Source of the DNA: Datura wrightii
Taxonomy: Eukaryota > Streptophyta > Magnoliopsida > Solanales > Solanaceae
Direction: 5' to 3'
Assembly: GCA_035772735.1 (NCBI GenBank)
Contig: JASDFA010000010.1
Location: forward strand, 94,632,001-94,696,000
DNA length: 64,000 bases
Shown here: positions 11,268 through 22,120 of the stretch, piece after piece
Numbering within the stretch: the first letter of the stretch is position 1
Layout: each line of letters begins with the position of its first letter
Position numbers and translations under genes: made by a program
The notes under the pieces: model-generated
Told to the model about the DNA's origin: nothing
The model's database searches: none
The model's input: the letters and a program-made list of their open reading frames with translations, nothing else

Positions 11268-11671
11268 ATGTCAACAAGAAAAAATGAATATAATCATTAT
11301 AATCATAAAAGAAAAAGAAAAATTGATAAATTGATAAATCTCAAAAAGGATCTCTTGATAAAATTTTAGAAACTAATACTAAAATTAGATAAAAAAAATG
11401 TTGGAGATTGTTCATTAAATGAACAAGCTGCTAACTTAGTGGAGTTAGATGATGATATAATCTAAATAGAAGAAGAAAGATAGGAAACTAGCAAAAAATC
11501 AGTTGTGGATTCTCAAGAAAATCCAGAACTTATAAATGCATCATATAATTGTAGTCCTAAAAATATATATGATTCTAGTCAAGGGAATAATGTTTATATA
11601 AAGTTAAGAGATTTGTTAGTAAAAAAGGAGCCAATTAGAATTACTGACATAGATTTTTTTGTAAAGAAATA
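11268..11671 (+). pseudogene. hAT / zinc-finger-MYM-like transposase, N-terminal fragment
   Basis: Opens M-S-T-R-K-N-E with a lysine/arginine-rich basic stretch, then after a stop continues in pieces reading NIYDSSQGNNV and KLRDLLVKKEPIRITDIDF. That pattern (basic tail, then NIYDP.W..ID, then RD.LVEKGPIR) is typical of plant TTF-type zinc-finger/ZMYM1-like hAT proteins just before the zinc finger. The rest is cut off by the element D LTR. A second copy is at 57104. Family assignment is from memory of the pattern, not a search. Confidence 0.5.
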
Positions 11672-11693
11672 AATTATTTATTATGTCATAACC

Positions 11694-11885
11694 CGAATGT
11701 AGATCCTGATCGTAACACCAGACAAGGATTCCCAAGAGACTCCAAGTCGACCCATGGCATGAACATTCATCTAACTCCATATCATTGAAACATAATGCTT
11801 AACATATTGACATAGCCAAATCATAAACATAACATAACATGAAAAGCGGAACGTACTACATACATAACAACTAATATCTGAAAAA
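11694..11885 (-). repeat. 3' LTR end fragment of element D
   Basis: In plus-strand reading it opens TGTCATAACCCG, the complement of the LTR terminus, and aligns for ~190 bp with 57521-57720 (about 80 percent identical by eye). Alignment stops near 11885, where reverse transcriptase begins: a deletion junction. Confidence 0.85.
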
Positions 11886-11891
11886 CTAACT

Positions 11892-12299
11892 AGTCTAGGG
11901 CCAATTCTTCATAGCTTCTATCTTTTGAGAGTCCATTTGTACACCCTCATTTGACACCACATGACCCAAAAATGCTACAAAGTTTAGCCAAAACTCACAC
12001 TTGCTGAATTTATCATACAATTGGTGATCCTTACAAGTCTGTAACACAATCCTCAAATGAGCGGCATACTCTTCCTCGCTCCGAGAGTATATGAGAATGT
12101 CATTTATGAACACGATCATGAACATGTCCAAATATAGCTTGTACATCCCATTAATCAAATCCACAGAAGCTGCAGGAGGACTTGTTAGTCCGAAAGACAT
12201 AACTACAATCTCACAGTGCCCATACCGAGTCCTGAAAACTGTATTCGGGATTTCACTCTCCCTAACCTTGAGTTGATGATATCTGGATCGGAGGTCTAT
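11892..12299 (-). pseudogene. Element D reverse transcriptase, C-terminal half
   Basis: Reads, without a stop, from the isoleucine-aspartate after FSK through DLRSRYHQLKVRES, FRTRYGHCEIVVMSFGLT, the catalytic loop F-I-N-D-I-L-I-Y-S and FSKCEFWLNFVAFLGHVVS to KIEAMKNWP. The first catalytic aspartate is asparagine (FIDD to FIND). The missing N-terminal half is on the far side of element B at 21710. Confidence 0.9.
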
Positions 12300-12476
12300 T
12301 TTTACACCCCGTGAAAAGTTAACGAATAGTAAGCGTATGTGTGAATTTTAAATAGATAAAGAGATTACAATGCGTGGAATGAAGCCTCGAAAGTTGAGTC
12401 GAGCGAGGCCAAGCCGCACAGGGCCAGCGCGACGCGCCAGCCGGTAGGACACCACCCAGCGCGCCGCGCCAAGCCA

Positions 12477-12572
12477 CTGGTGCTTTGAGAGGCGCGAGGC
12501 ACCATGTCATTGGCGCCTTGAGAGGTGCGAGGCACCAGGCACCTTAGCGCTTTGAGAGGCGTGGGGCGCCCC
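12477..12572 (+). repeat. GC-rich 33-bp repeat, three units, upstream of TATA
   Basis: Three degenerate units, each of the type GG(C/T)GC(C/T)TTGAGAGGCGCGAGGC, placed in the U3 region about 20 bp before the TATA box. GGCGCC and GAGGCGC parts can pair within a unit. Element A has only one unit at the equivalent place (near 1741-1770). Confidence 0.75.
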
Positions 12573-12590
12573 CCCGGCCACCGCCCAAAA

Positions 12591-12597
12591 TATATAT
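12591..12597 (+). promoter_or_regulatory. LTR TATA box, element B 5' LTR
   Basis: TATATAT follows CCGCCCAAAA directly downstream of the GC-rich repeats. The 3' LTR has an extended TATATATATA at 19958. Likely core promoter of the element. Confidence 0.6.
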
Positions 12598-13281
12598 GGC
12601 TCCTTAGTTTAATTGCAATTCATTTGCAAATTTCCTCTCGGCCAGAACTAAAGGAGAACGCAATTTTCTATCAACTTTCACCCGATTAAGCCATGAAACA
12701 CCGCCCGATTTCAAATTAACTTTGGGTATTGAAGTTTAAGGGGGAGCGTTTCTGCGGAGATATTTTCACGAAATTCGCTTGACAAATCGTAACCTCGCAA
12801 AGCTAAAGTTGTTGGAGTTCCTCCAAACTTATTTCTATACGGTCACATACTTTAAGTAAGCATTTCTCCTTTCTAGACTTTCAAGAAATTACGAGTTTTC
12901 AACCGTGTTCCGTTAAGTTGAAATATTGTTAATATTTATATACAAAGTTATTGTTTTTATCAAATTTAGTACTGAAAATAGTCATATTCCAGTAGTAATA
13001 TGATTGCAGTTTAAAAGAGCAGTTGAATATACACTGAAATGCAGAAGTTAATAGGTAATCGGCGAACGAAGTATGTTAAGGAAATTTCCTTCGGCAAGTT
13101 AAGTTTCTTTAGCATGATAACTCAAGTTGAATCCCAGTAAGAATACCAGAAGCATGCCTAGTGTGCTTAGTTCTCTTTATTAGATGAAATCCATATTCCA
13201 TGCTAGTTGGGGACAGTTTATGCTTGTGTATCCTTCATGACCGACCCCAGGGTTAATAGCCCACTAGGGGTGAGATGACGT

Positions 13282-13295
13282 CGCTCTACGGAGCG
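13282..13295 (+). other. UACG-tetraloop hairpin in element B 5' LTR
   Basis: CGCTC, TACG, GAGCG: a five-base-pair stem capped by TACG closed by C-G, the exceptionally stable UNCG-type tetraloop in RNA. The identical 14-mer is at 20665-20678 in the 3' LTR, within a conserved ATGACGTCG context. Confidence 0.6.
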
Positions 13296-13742
13296 GTATG
13301 CCATCCGTGAGGGACAAAGATGGATTCCAAGGCCTCATATGTCATGGTTAGTCTTGTACACCCTCGTCGATCCTGGTGCCCAGGGTGCAGGTATTAGGAG
13401 TCCACTAGACTCAGACGTAGCTACATTCAGGGGCCGAGAGGGCTTAGTTGCATACCCAGGGGACCGGTAGGATGGCTATAGATATTAATTGACCCAGTGC
13501 GACGTTGATAGGGATATGTAGATTGAAGTGTACTCACTAGGGCTTATGGGGGCCCCAGGTGGGTTATTCTGTGCTAGTTGTACATTCCGTCTTATAGGGG
13601 CCAGGTAAGATTTTTTATTGCATTAGTTATTAATAAATTAGATAGTAAGAAGTTCTACTATTCAGGTACTCTATCCATTCAGTTCAGTTATCCTCCATTC
13701 TATCTCTTTATTTCAGTCAATTACAGTTATTACCTTACATAT

Positions 13743-13761
13743 TTAGTATGTATTGTACTCA
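13743..13761 (+). other. LTR hairpin, element B 5' LTR copy
   Basis: Left arm TTAGTATG, loop TAT, right arm TGTACTCA. One pair is a mismatch and two are wobbles in sense RNA. Homologous position to 3193. The 3' LTR copy at 21098-21116 has two mismatches. Confidence 0.45.
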
Positions 13762-14378
13762 CGCCCTTTCTGGGGCACTGCATTACTTTCCTACAATTAC
13801 GGATAGACGAGGAGCAGGTCCCTCTTAGCCTCCAGCCAAGATTAGTAGAAGAGTCGATTCTTTTCTTCCAGAGCTTATAGACAGAAGGTTTACCCCTTTT
13901 TGATTGTACAGTTTATGGGTAGGTAGGGCCCTATCCCGACCATCATATTACTCCTAGAGGCTTGTAGATTGTTTCTATTTCCCTGTGTTTAGCTGTTATT
14001 AGCCGTGTGGGGCCCATATATGGTTTAGTTTGCATGTTGGCCATGTGGGCCTTGTTTAGCTGATAGATTAGCGGCCTTGTCGGCCATAGTTTAGCTTAGC
14101 ACTGGATTTACTTTACAGTCATAACTAGATATCATGGTGGTCTCATTGGCCCGCATAGGATTCCCTGTTATTTCCTGTTTCTGGTAGTTGTTTTTCTTTA
14201 CAGGTGGCTATAAGGCCTTGTTGGTCAGAGGTTGTATTTACGGCCGAACTATAGCTCATTGTTTTCTTGATTTGGGAAGAAAGCTTGCACCAGCAGTGCA
14301 TAGGCCTAGTTAAGTCAGTTTATATCCTAGTAGGGCACTAGGTGCCAGTCATGCCTCCCAAGGTGGGGCGTGACAATG

Positions 14379-14391
14379 TTGGTATCACAGC
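14379..14391 (+). other. Primer-binding site of element B
   Basis: TTGGTATCACAGC, three bases after the LTR. One mismatch to the iMet complement TGGTATCAGAGC. Confidence 0.85.
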
Positions 14392-14588
14392 AGGTCGTAT
14401 GATAGGGAATCTGCAAGCCATGCTAAGTAAAGTCTTGTCTATGGATGTGTTGTGCACCACATTCTATAGGCAGGAGGGTGTGAGGCATGATAGGATGGTT
14501 ACTCATTCCTCTTATCCAGTCGTGCTATAGAGCTGTACAGTATAGAGTTGAGTCCCTAAGCTTGCCATATTCTTTTATTTAAATAGAA

Positions 14589-15900
14589 ATGGCCAACCCA
14601 CGACACACCACGACTGGTAGGAGATTGGATGTTGCAGTAGGGGAAGGAACTAGCAGGTTGCCTCAGTTAGAGTCAGCCCGATCTGAGGGCGACAGGGAGA
14701 CCTCATCTCGGTCTCCCAAGAATTCTCCACCACGTCAAGAGCCGCTCGGAGCATAAAATATGACGGCACCACCTCCAACAGTCTCTAAACCTGTACCATC
14801 AGATCAAGAGGTTAGGAGTGTTGATGTTATGCTAGCTCAGATGATGGCTGCCAGCATCATCAAGTGGCGCTCGTGGTCGCAGAGTCCTCAGGAGGACCTG
14901 ATAGTTTGAGGGTCCGGGAGTTTCTCGCACTGAGTCCCCTGCAGTTCACAGGGATGGATCGAGCAGAGAACCCTTAGGATTTCATGGATCAGATGTAGTG
15001 GATTTTCGGGGTGACGCATGCCACACCTGCAGAGTCAGTTGCGTTAGCAGCATTCCAACTACGGGATATTGCTGTACTATGGTATGAGTGTTGGGATAGG
15101 TCCCGAGGTAGAGGTGCTTCCCCTACGACTTGGCTTAACTTTTCAAAGGCTTTTCTGGATCACTACTTGCCATGAGAGATCGATAGGCCCAGGTTGATAA
15201 GTTTCTACATTTAGAGCAAGGGTTGATGAGTTTCCGGGTATACGCTATGAGGTTCGACTTGTTGGCCCGATGTGCATCCACTTTTGTAGATACCATGTCA
15301 GCTAGGGTGCTCCGCTTCATTATGGGGATGAATCCAGAATATGTGGAAACTTGCATTATGGCCACTCTGTTAGAGGAAGTGGACGTTGCCCGCATTCAGG
15401 CTTTTGCTCAGAATATCCGACAGCGGCAGCGGCAATGGGAGATAAGGAGGGAAAATCAGGGGCAGCATCGCTGGGCCAGACCTAGTGACATGTAGGAGGA
15501 ATTCCAATATGGACCCAAGCCACGATTATCAGACAGACCACCAAGACCTACACTTCCAAAGCAGCAGCAGGGGAGTAGTTTTGGTCGCCGGGGGTCGTCA
15601 GGGCCCGGCGAGACCTCACGATCAGTAGGTTCATAACAGCAAAAAGGAGCAGATCAGAGCGTATTTACTGTATTGCTTTGCCCTATTTGTAGCTGACATT
15701 ACTCCGGGGCATGCAGGTATGGTTCCACAACATGTTATACCTATGGACATGATGGTCATCAGATGAGAGATTGTCTAGCCAGAGGTCAGGGTGATCGGGA
15801 CCGACAGGATAGATCTTCAATAGGGTCATGCCCCCAGCATCTCTAGTAGGGCGTAGGCCCTCATCTCCAAAAGGAAGAGGCCGAGGCAAGTCAGGGGCCT
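14589..15900 (+). pseudogene. gag of element B, broken
   Basis: The ATG at 14589 opens M-A-N-P-R-H-T-T-T-G and runs 56 codons to a TAA at 14757. A frameshift near 14850 is followed by capsid segments: LSPLQFTGMDR, AAFQLRDIAVLWYECW, then from 15223 an open segment with VYAMRFDLLARCA, MSARVLRFIMG and AFAQNIRQR. The zinc knuckle near 15728-15775 reads C-Y-T-Y-G-H-D-G-H-Q-M-R-D-C, so the second cysteine is tyrosine. It is the most readable chromovirus gag in the window. Confidence 0.88.
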
Positions 15901-15959
15901 CTAGCTCAAGTACCGATCCAGATCGCTCTTATGCTCTACCGGGACGGTAGGAGTCAAAG

Positions 15960-16340
15960 TCATCGTCGGATGTGGTGATAGGTATGATGGATATTTGCTC
16001 TCATTCTATTTATATATTGATAAATCCAGGATCCACCTTGTCTTATTATACACTGTTAGTGGCTCGGAAGTTCGATATCATGTCGGAATTACTTCGACGA
16101 CCTTTTTTAGTGTCTACACCCATCGGTGACTCTATCATAGCCAAGAGGGTCCGAGGGTGCACAATAGAGGTTTTTGCCGTCAGACTTTACCAGATTTGAT
16201 AAAATTATAGATGATTGACTTTGATGCAATTATGGGTATGGATTGGCTAGCGCCATGTTATGCCAATGTAGAATGTTGGACCAACACTGTTCGATTCTAC
16301 TTTCTAGGGGAGGTTGTATTGGAGTGATCTACTCCAAAAG
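15960..16340 (+). pseudogene. Aspartic protease of element B, active site mutated
   Basis: The 75-residue frame reads ILINPGSTLSYYTLLVARKF, then VSTPIGDSIIAKRV. The catalytic D-(S/T/P)-G motif of the family (LDPGSTLS) is NPGS here, so the aspartate is lost. The C-terminal FDAIMGMDWLAPCYA motif follows after a stop near 16199. Confidence 0.82.
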
Positions 16341-17330
16341 GTAGGTTTATTTCCTATCTTCGGGTGAGAAAATTGATAGCGAAAGGATGTACTTATCATA
16401 TTGTCAGGGTTAAGGATGTCCAAGAAGAATCTCCGCCTCTTCAGTCCCTTCCAGTTGTCAATGATTTTCTGGATGTATTTCCAGATGAACTTTCTTGTAT
16501 TCCCCTAGAATGGGGGATCGATTTTGCAATAGATTTATTACTAGGTACTCATCCTATATCTATTCCTCCGTACCGAATGGCTCCTGTTGAGCTCAGGGAA
16601 TTGAAGGAGCAGTTGAAAGATCTGTTAGATAAGGGTTTCATTAGGACGAGTACTTCACCGTGGGGAGCACCAGTTCTATTTGTGAGAATGAAGGATGGTT
16701 CCCTCCGTATGTGTATAGATTACCAGCAGCTAAATAAAGTCACTATCAAGAATAAGTACCCACTTCCTAGAATAGACGACTTGTTTGACCAGTTACAGGG
16801 GGCAAATTTCTTTTCAAAAATTGACTTAAGATCTGGGTATCATTAGGTTCGAGTTCGAGAGAAAGATATTCCAAACACCGCTTTTAGGACCAGGTATGGC
16901 CACTTTGAATTTTTAGTCATGTCCTTCGGGCTGACAAACGCTCCAGCAGTATTCATGGACTTGATGAACAACATCTTCAGGCCATACCTAGACATGTTTG
17001 TGATAGTATTTATTGATGATATTTTGGTATATTCCCGTTCAGAGGCAGATCACCGAGATTACCTATGAATAGTGCTCCAAACTCTCAAGGATCACCAGTT
17101 GTATGTGAAGTTCTCTAAATATGAGTTTTGGATGAATTTAGTGGCCTTTTTGGGCCATATTGTGTTAGATTCTTGTATGCAGGTAGATTTGCAGAAGATT
17201 GAAGCAGTAAAAACATGGCCTAGACCTACCACTCCGATCGAGGTACGTAGTTTCCTAGGTTAAATGGGTATTACAGAAGGTTCATGAAAGGATTTTCTGC
17301 TTTAGCAGCGCCTCTGACCAAGTTAACCAA
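16341..17330 (+). pseudogene. Reverse transcriptase of element B
   Basis: The largest open block covers 16364-16846: linker, VNDFLDVFPDEL, IPPYRMAPVELRELKEQL, KGFIRTSTSPWGAPVLFVRMKDG, YPLPRIDDLFDQLQ and FSKIDLRSGYH, ended by one TAG. It continues in the same frame with FRTRYGHFEFLVMSFGLTNAP and an intact catalytic F-I-D-D-I-L near 17011, then a TGA in SEADHRDYL-stop. This is the only FIDD-preserving RT among A, B and D. A frameshift follows FLG near 17262. Confidence 0.93.
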
Positions 17331-17780
17331 GAAATGAACTAAATTTCACTGGACTAAAGAATGTGAACAGAGCTTTTAGGAGTTGAAAAACACACTGACC
17401 TCAGCACCAGTATTAGCCTCGCCAGAAAGATCAAAGGTTATGCAGTGTACTGCGATGCTTCAGGCGTTGGGTTAGGGTGTGTTCTGATGCAACATGGTAA
17501 AGTAATTGCTTACGCTTCTAGACAACAGAGGAAGCATGAGAAGAACTATCCCACCCAAGACTTGGAGGCTGCGGTAATTCATGCCTTTAAAATATGGATG
17601 CACTATCTGTATGGCGTACATGTAGATATTTTTACTGATCATAAGAGCCTCCAGTACGTTCTCACACAGAAGGAGTTGAATCTGCAAAAACGTTGCTAGT
17701 TAGAGTTGTTGAAAGACTATGATGTGAATATTTTATATCACCTGGGAAGAGCCAAAATTGTAGTAGATGCCCTCAATCGC
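17331..17780 (+). pseudogene. RNase H of element B
   Basis: From 17445 the frame reads YCDASGVGLGCVLMQHGKV, ASRQQRKHEKNYPTQDLE, HYLYGVHVDIFTDHKSLQYV, then a TAG at 17697 and DYDVNILYHLGRAKIVVDAL. The catalytic aspartates of YCDAS and FTDHKS are present. Upstream RT thumb/connection is frameshifted. Confidence 0.9.
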
Positions 17781-19190
17781 AAATCCTTAGGAAGTTTGGC
17801 ATATTTGAAACCCAACAAGAGGGAACTAGCTCGAGAATTGCATCAGTTAGCCAGTTTGGCTATCCATATAGTTGATTCAGGAGACTACGGAGTAGTAATT
17901 CAAAATACGACAGTATCATCATTAGTTGTGGAAGTGAAAAAACGGCTATACGAAGATCCTAATCTGGTTCAGCTTAGAGATAAGGCGCAGCAAGGGAAGG
18001 TAGCGGATTTCAAGGTAACTGAAGATGATGTTTTGAGATATACGTGTCGCCTCTATGTTCCAGATGCAGTAGGACTTCACCAGAAAATTATGGGCGATGT
18101 GCATTATTCCCGTTACTCTCTTGCGAATTATGGGCGAGGTGCATTATTCCCATTACTCTCTTCATCTGGGTTCAACAAATATGTATCATGATATAAAAAA
18201 ATTATTGGTGGTCGGGAATGAAAAAGGAGATAGAAAAATTTGTAGCTCAATGTCCTGATTCCCAATAGGTGAAAGAAGAACATCAAAAACCCGACGGATT
18301 GACATAGGAGATAGCAGTGCCCATATGGAAATGGGAGGCAGTTAATATGGATTTTGTGACAGGGTTGCCCCGTACCAGACACAGATTTGATTCCATCTGG
18401 GTGATTGTTGACAGATTGACAAGTCAGCTCATTTTATGTCAGGAAAAACCACTTTCTCAGCTGAGGAATATGACGTGCTTTACATCAAGGAAATAGTTAG
18501 ATTAGACGGCATCCCAGTGTCCATTATTTCTGATAGAGTAGCACAATTCACAGCTAGGTTCTGGCAGTCTTTTCAAAGAGGACTGGGAACACAGGTTAAC
18601 CTGAGTATAGCCTTCCATCCTTAAACAGACGGGCAAGAAGATTGTACAATTAAGATGCTCGAGGATATGTTATGGCCGAGTGTGCTGGATTTTGGGGGCA
18701 ACTGGGATGAACACATACCACTTATTGAGTTTTCCTACAATAACAGTTATACTTGGCTATCCAGATGGCACCTTATGAAGCCTTATATGGGCAAAAGTGT
18801 AGATCTCCAGTTGGTTGGTTCGAAGTTGGAGAATCAGGTTTAATTAGAGCAAACATGATTCATCAGTCAGAGGAGAAATTGAAGCTCATCAGAGAGCGCC
18901 TGCTGACAGCTCAAAGCCGCCATAAATCTTATGATGATGTGCGGTGGAGGAACCTAGAGTTTGACATAGGTGACCGGGTATTTCTTAAGATATCGCCGCT
19001 GAAGGGCGTGATGATATTTTGTAAAAAGGGAAAGCTAATCCCAAGGTTTATTGGGACGTATCAAATACTCCGGAGAATAGGTCAGGTGGCATACGAGTTA
19101 CATTTGCCTTCAGAATTGGAATCCGTTCATCCGGTCTTTTATGTGTCGATGCTACGAAAGTGCATAACGGACCCATCCTGAGTTCTGCCA
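17781..19190 (+). pseudogene. Integrase of element B, several frame breaks
   Basis: The linker and N-terminal region are open to 18191. A 40-bp direct duplication (18086-18165) shifts the frame in the H-Y-S-R-Y-S region. The core is readable as KTTFSAEEYDVLYIKEIVRLDGIPVSIISDRVAQFTARFWQSF (shown in parts at 18436-18624), giving the second catalytic D in SDR; HP-stop-TDGQ holds another stop. The C-terminal part at 18753-19181 is continuously open: APYEALYGQKCRSP, FDIGDRVFLKISPLKGV, PRFIGTYQILRRIG, HPVFYVSML. Confidence 0.9.
18086..18165 (+). repeat. 40-bp tandem duplication inside element B integrase
   Basis: AATTATGGGCGATGTGCATT-type unit occurs at 18086 and again at 18126, 40 bp apart, differing at a few bases. 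Since 40 is not a multiple of three it breaks the reading frame. Not present in elements A or A'. Confidence 0.85.
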
Positions 19191-19388
19191 GTTGAGGATG
19201 TCCATGTTACTGAGGAATTAGCCTATGAAGAGATTCTAGTAGCTATATTGGATCGATAGATCTATAGGTTGAGGACTAAGGACTTTGCCTCTGTTAAAGT
19301 ACTGTGGAGAAACAAGATTAGAGAGGAAATGACTTGGGAAGCTGAGGAAGACAAGAAATCTAGATATCCTCATTTGTTCCAGGCTTAG
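19191..19388 (+). pseudogene. Chromodomain-like tail of element B
   Basis: VEDVHVTEELAYEEILVAIL, RLRTKDFASVKVLWRNKIRE and WEAEEDKKSRYPHLFQA are readable with one stop (DR-stop-IYRLR). The W-E-A-E-E-D-aromatic pattern is the chromodomain core of Tekay integrases. Ends in TAG at 19386-19388. Confidence 0.85.
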
Positions 19389-19652
19389 TCTAGATCATGT
19401 AGTTAAGGTAAGTTATTTATTTAGTTGTTGTTTCGTGATTTGTGTTATATGTACTGCTCAGTTGACTCCAGTCTTATTGTGAAATAGTTGTTAAAGTGTT
19501 ATGTGAAGTGCCTGTATTGGACTTTTCTGCGTTTCAGGGTTTTCAGATAGTCCATATTACAGGGGAAACTCTACCAAAACTTTTCCAGAATAATATTCCT
19601 AAAAGAGATAAACCCCTATAAACCAAGTTGACATTCGAGGATGAATGTTCCT

Positions 19653-19665
19653 AAGGGAGGGAGGA
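19653..19665 (+). other. Polypurine tract of element B
   Basis: AAGGGAGGGAGGA directly before the 3' LTR. Confidence 0.85.
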
Positions 19666-21709
19666 TGTTACACCTCGTGAAAAGTTAACAAATAGTAGGT
19701 GTACGTGTGAATTTGAAATAGATAAAGAGAGTACCATTCATCGAAAGAAGCCTCGAAAGTTGGGTCGAGTGAGGCGAGGCCGCATAGGGCCAGCGCGACG
19801 CGCCACCCGACAAGACAATAGCCAGTGCGGCGTGCCAGGCCAATAGTGCTTTGAGAGGCACGAGGCGCCAGGCCTTTGGCGCCTTCAGAGGCACGAGACG
19901 CCGGGAACCTTGGTGCTTAGAGAGGCGCGGGGCACCCCCCTTGGTCACCGCCCAAAGTATATATATAGCTCCTTAGTTTAATTGCAATTCATTTGTAAAT
20001 TTCCTCTCGGCCAGAACTATAGGAGAACGCAATTTTCTATCAACTTTAACCTGATTATGCCACGAAACATCTCCCGAATTCAAATTAACTTTGGGTATTG
20101 AAGTTTAAGGCTGCAGGGAGCATAGCTGCGGAGTTATTTTCATGAAATTCGCTCGGAAAATCGGAACCCCACTAAGCCAAAGTCGTTGGAATTGCTCCAA
20201 ACTAATTTCTATATGGTGACAAGATTTAAGTATGCATTTCTCCCTTCTGTACTTTTGAGAAATTATGAGTTTTCAACCGTGTTCCATTAAGTTGAAATAT
20301 AGTTAATATTTATATATAAAGTTATCATTATTATCGCATTTAGTACTAAAACTAGTCATATTCCCGCAGTAATACGATTGCAGTTGAAAATAGTAGTTTA
20401 ATATAGACTAAAACTCACCAGTTAATCGATAATCGATGAACGAGGTATGTTAAGGCAATTTCCTTCGACAAGTTAGTTTGTTTAGCATGATAACTCAGTT
20501 TGAATCCTAGTAAGAATACCAGAAGCATGCCTAGTATGATTAGTTCTTGTTATTAGCTAAATTAGTATTCCATGCTAGTTGGGGACGTTTTATGCTTGTG
20601 TAGCCTTCATGACTGACCTCAAGGTTATTATCTATGTTGACGCCCGCCAGGGGTGACATGACGTCGCTCTACGGAGCGGTATGCCCGCCTTGAGGGACGA
20701 AGATGGGGACCCAGGTCCTCATATCCCGTGGTTGGCTCTATACACCGCCGTCGATCCTGATGCCCAAGGTGCAGATATTAGGGGCCGAGCGGGCTCAGTT
20801 GCAGTCCCAGGGGACTGGTAGGACGTCTATAGCTATTAGTTGACCAAGTGTGACCTTGATAGGGGTATGTAGAATTAAGTGTACTCAGCAGGTCTTATAG
20901 GGGCCCTAGGTGGATTATTCTATGCTGGTTGTACCTTCCGGCTTATGGGGGCCAGATACGGTTTTTGGTTGCTTTAATTATTGATAAATTAGAGAGTAAG
21001 ATGTTCTACTATTTAGGTATGATCTCTATCCCTTCATTTCAGTTATCATCCGTTCTATCTCTTTATTTCAGTCATTTACAATTATCACCTTACATATTCA
21101 GTACTTATTGTACTAACGTCCTTTCTGAGGTGCTGCATTACTTGCCTGCAGGTATGGATAGATGAGAAGTAGGTCCCTCTTAGCCTCCAGCCAGGATTAG
21201 CAGAAGAGTCGGCTCCTTTTTTCCGTAGATTATAGACAGAAGGTTTACTTCTTTTTGATTGTACAGTTTATAGGTAGGTCGGGTCCCTGTCCCGATCATA
21301 ATATTTCTATTTCCCTATGGATAGCTGTTATTGGCCGTGTGGGGCCCATACGTATTTTAGTTTATGTGTTGGCCGTGTCGGGCCTTGTTTAACTGATAGA
21401 TTAGTGGCCTTGTTGGTCATAGTTTAGCTTAGCACTAGATTTACTTTACAGTCACAACTATATATCATGGTGGTTTCGTTGGCCCGCATTGGATCCCCTG
21501 TTATTGCCTGTTTCTGGTTAGCTGTTTTTCTTTACAGGTGGCTATAAGGCCTTGTCAACCAGAGGTTGTATTTACAGCCGAACTATAGCCCGTTGTTTTC
21601 TTGATTTGGGAAGTAAGCCTTCACCAAGAGTGCATAGGCCTAGTTAAGTCAGTTTAGATACTAGTGGGGCACCAAGTGACAGTAATGCCTCCCAAGGTGG
21701 GGCGTGACA
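19666..21709 (+). repeat. 3' LTR of element B
   Basis: Begins TGTTACACCTCGTG and ends GGGGCGTGACA, then the TCTAT target-site copy. Contains GC-rich repeats (19841-19940), TATATATATA at 19958, the UACG hairpin at 20665 and a homologous 19-nt hairpin at 21098. Confidence 0.93.
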
Positions 21710-22120
21710 TCTATCTTTGAGAAACACTTGACACTCTGAAGGTTGGTCAAACAAGTCATCAATTCTTGGGAGGGGATACCTTTTCTTGATTGTGTCTTTG
21801 TTCAACTTGAAATAATCAATGCATATCCAGAGATAACCATCCTTCTTTCAGACAAAGAGAACTGGTGCACACTACGGGGATTTTTTAGGCCTGATGAAAC
21901 CCTTGTCTAAGCGATCCTTCAATTTCTCCTTCAACTCCTTTAGCTCAGCTGGAACCATTCTGTAGGGAGGAATAGATATAGGCTTCATATTAGGAAAAAG
22001 ATCAATAATGAAATAAATCTCTTTCTTGGGAGGCATTCCCGGTAGATCATGTGAAAACACTTCTGGATACCGCATACTATAGGAACTGACTGGATTGTCG
22101 AGGTCTTGGACATTACATCC
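21710..22120 (-). pseudogene. Element D reverse transcriptase, N-terminal half
   Basis: Minus-strand reading: PEVFSHDLPGMPPKKEI, IPPYRMVPAELKELKEKLKD, KGFIRPKKSP-stop, APVLFV-stop-KKDG, YPLPRIDDLFDQ, then a one-base frameshift before LQSVKCFSK, where element B interrupts. Joins conceptually to 11892-12299. Confidence 0.88.

Larger units (their letters stand above)
12300..14375 (+). repeat. 5' LTR of element B
   Basis: Starts TTTTACACCCCGTG (family TGTTACACC, the G having mutated) and ends GGGGCGTGACA. Contains three GC-rich 33-bp repeats before a TATA box, a UACG hairpin, and the CCAAGGTGGGGCGTGACA terminus shared with A and F. Confidence 0.93.
12300..21709 (+). mobile_element. Element B: full-length Tekay-type chromovirus nested in element D
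   Basis: LTRs of 2,076 and 2,044 bp, iMet primer site, gag, protease, RT, RNase H, integrase, chromodomain tail and polypurine tract in order. The target-site duplication TCTAT is perfect (12295-12299 and 21710-21714) and lies between K and the D of FSKID in element D's RT. Element B is the best preserved element in the window, but gag and pol still have stops and frameshifts. Confidence 0.95.

Noticed and set aside
11268..11671. Intact hAT transposase
   Set aside because: Only the leader region is present, with stops, and the element D LTR cuts it before the zinc finger and catalytic domain.
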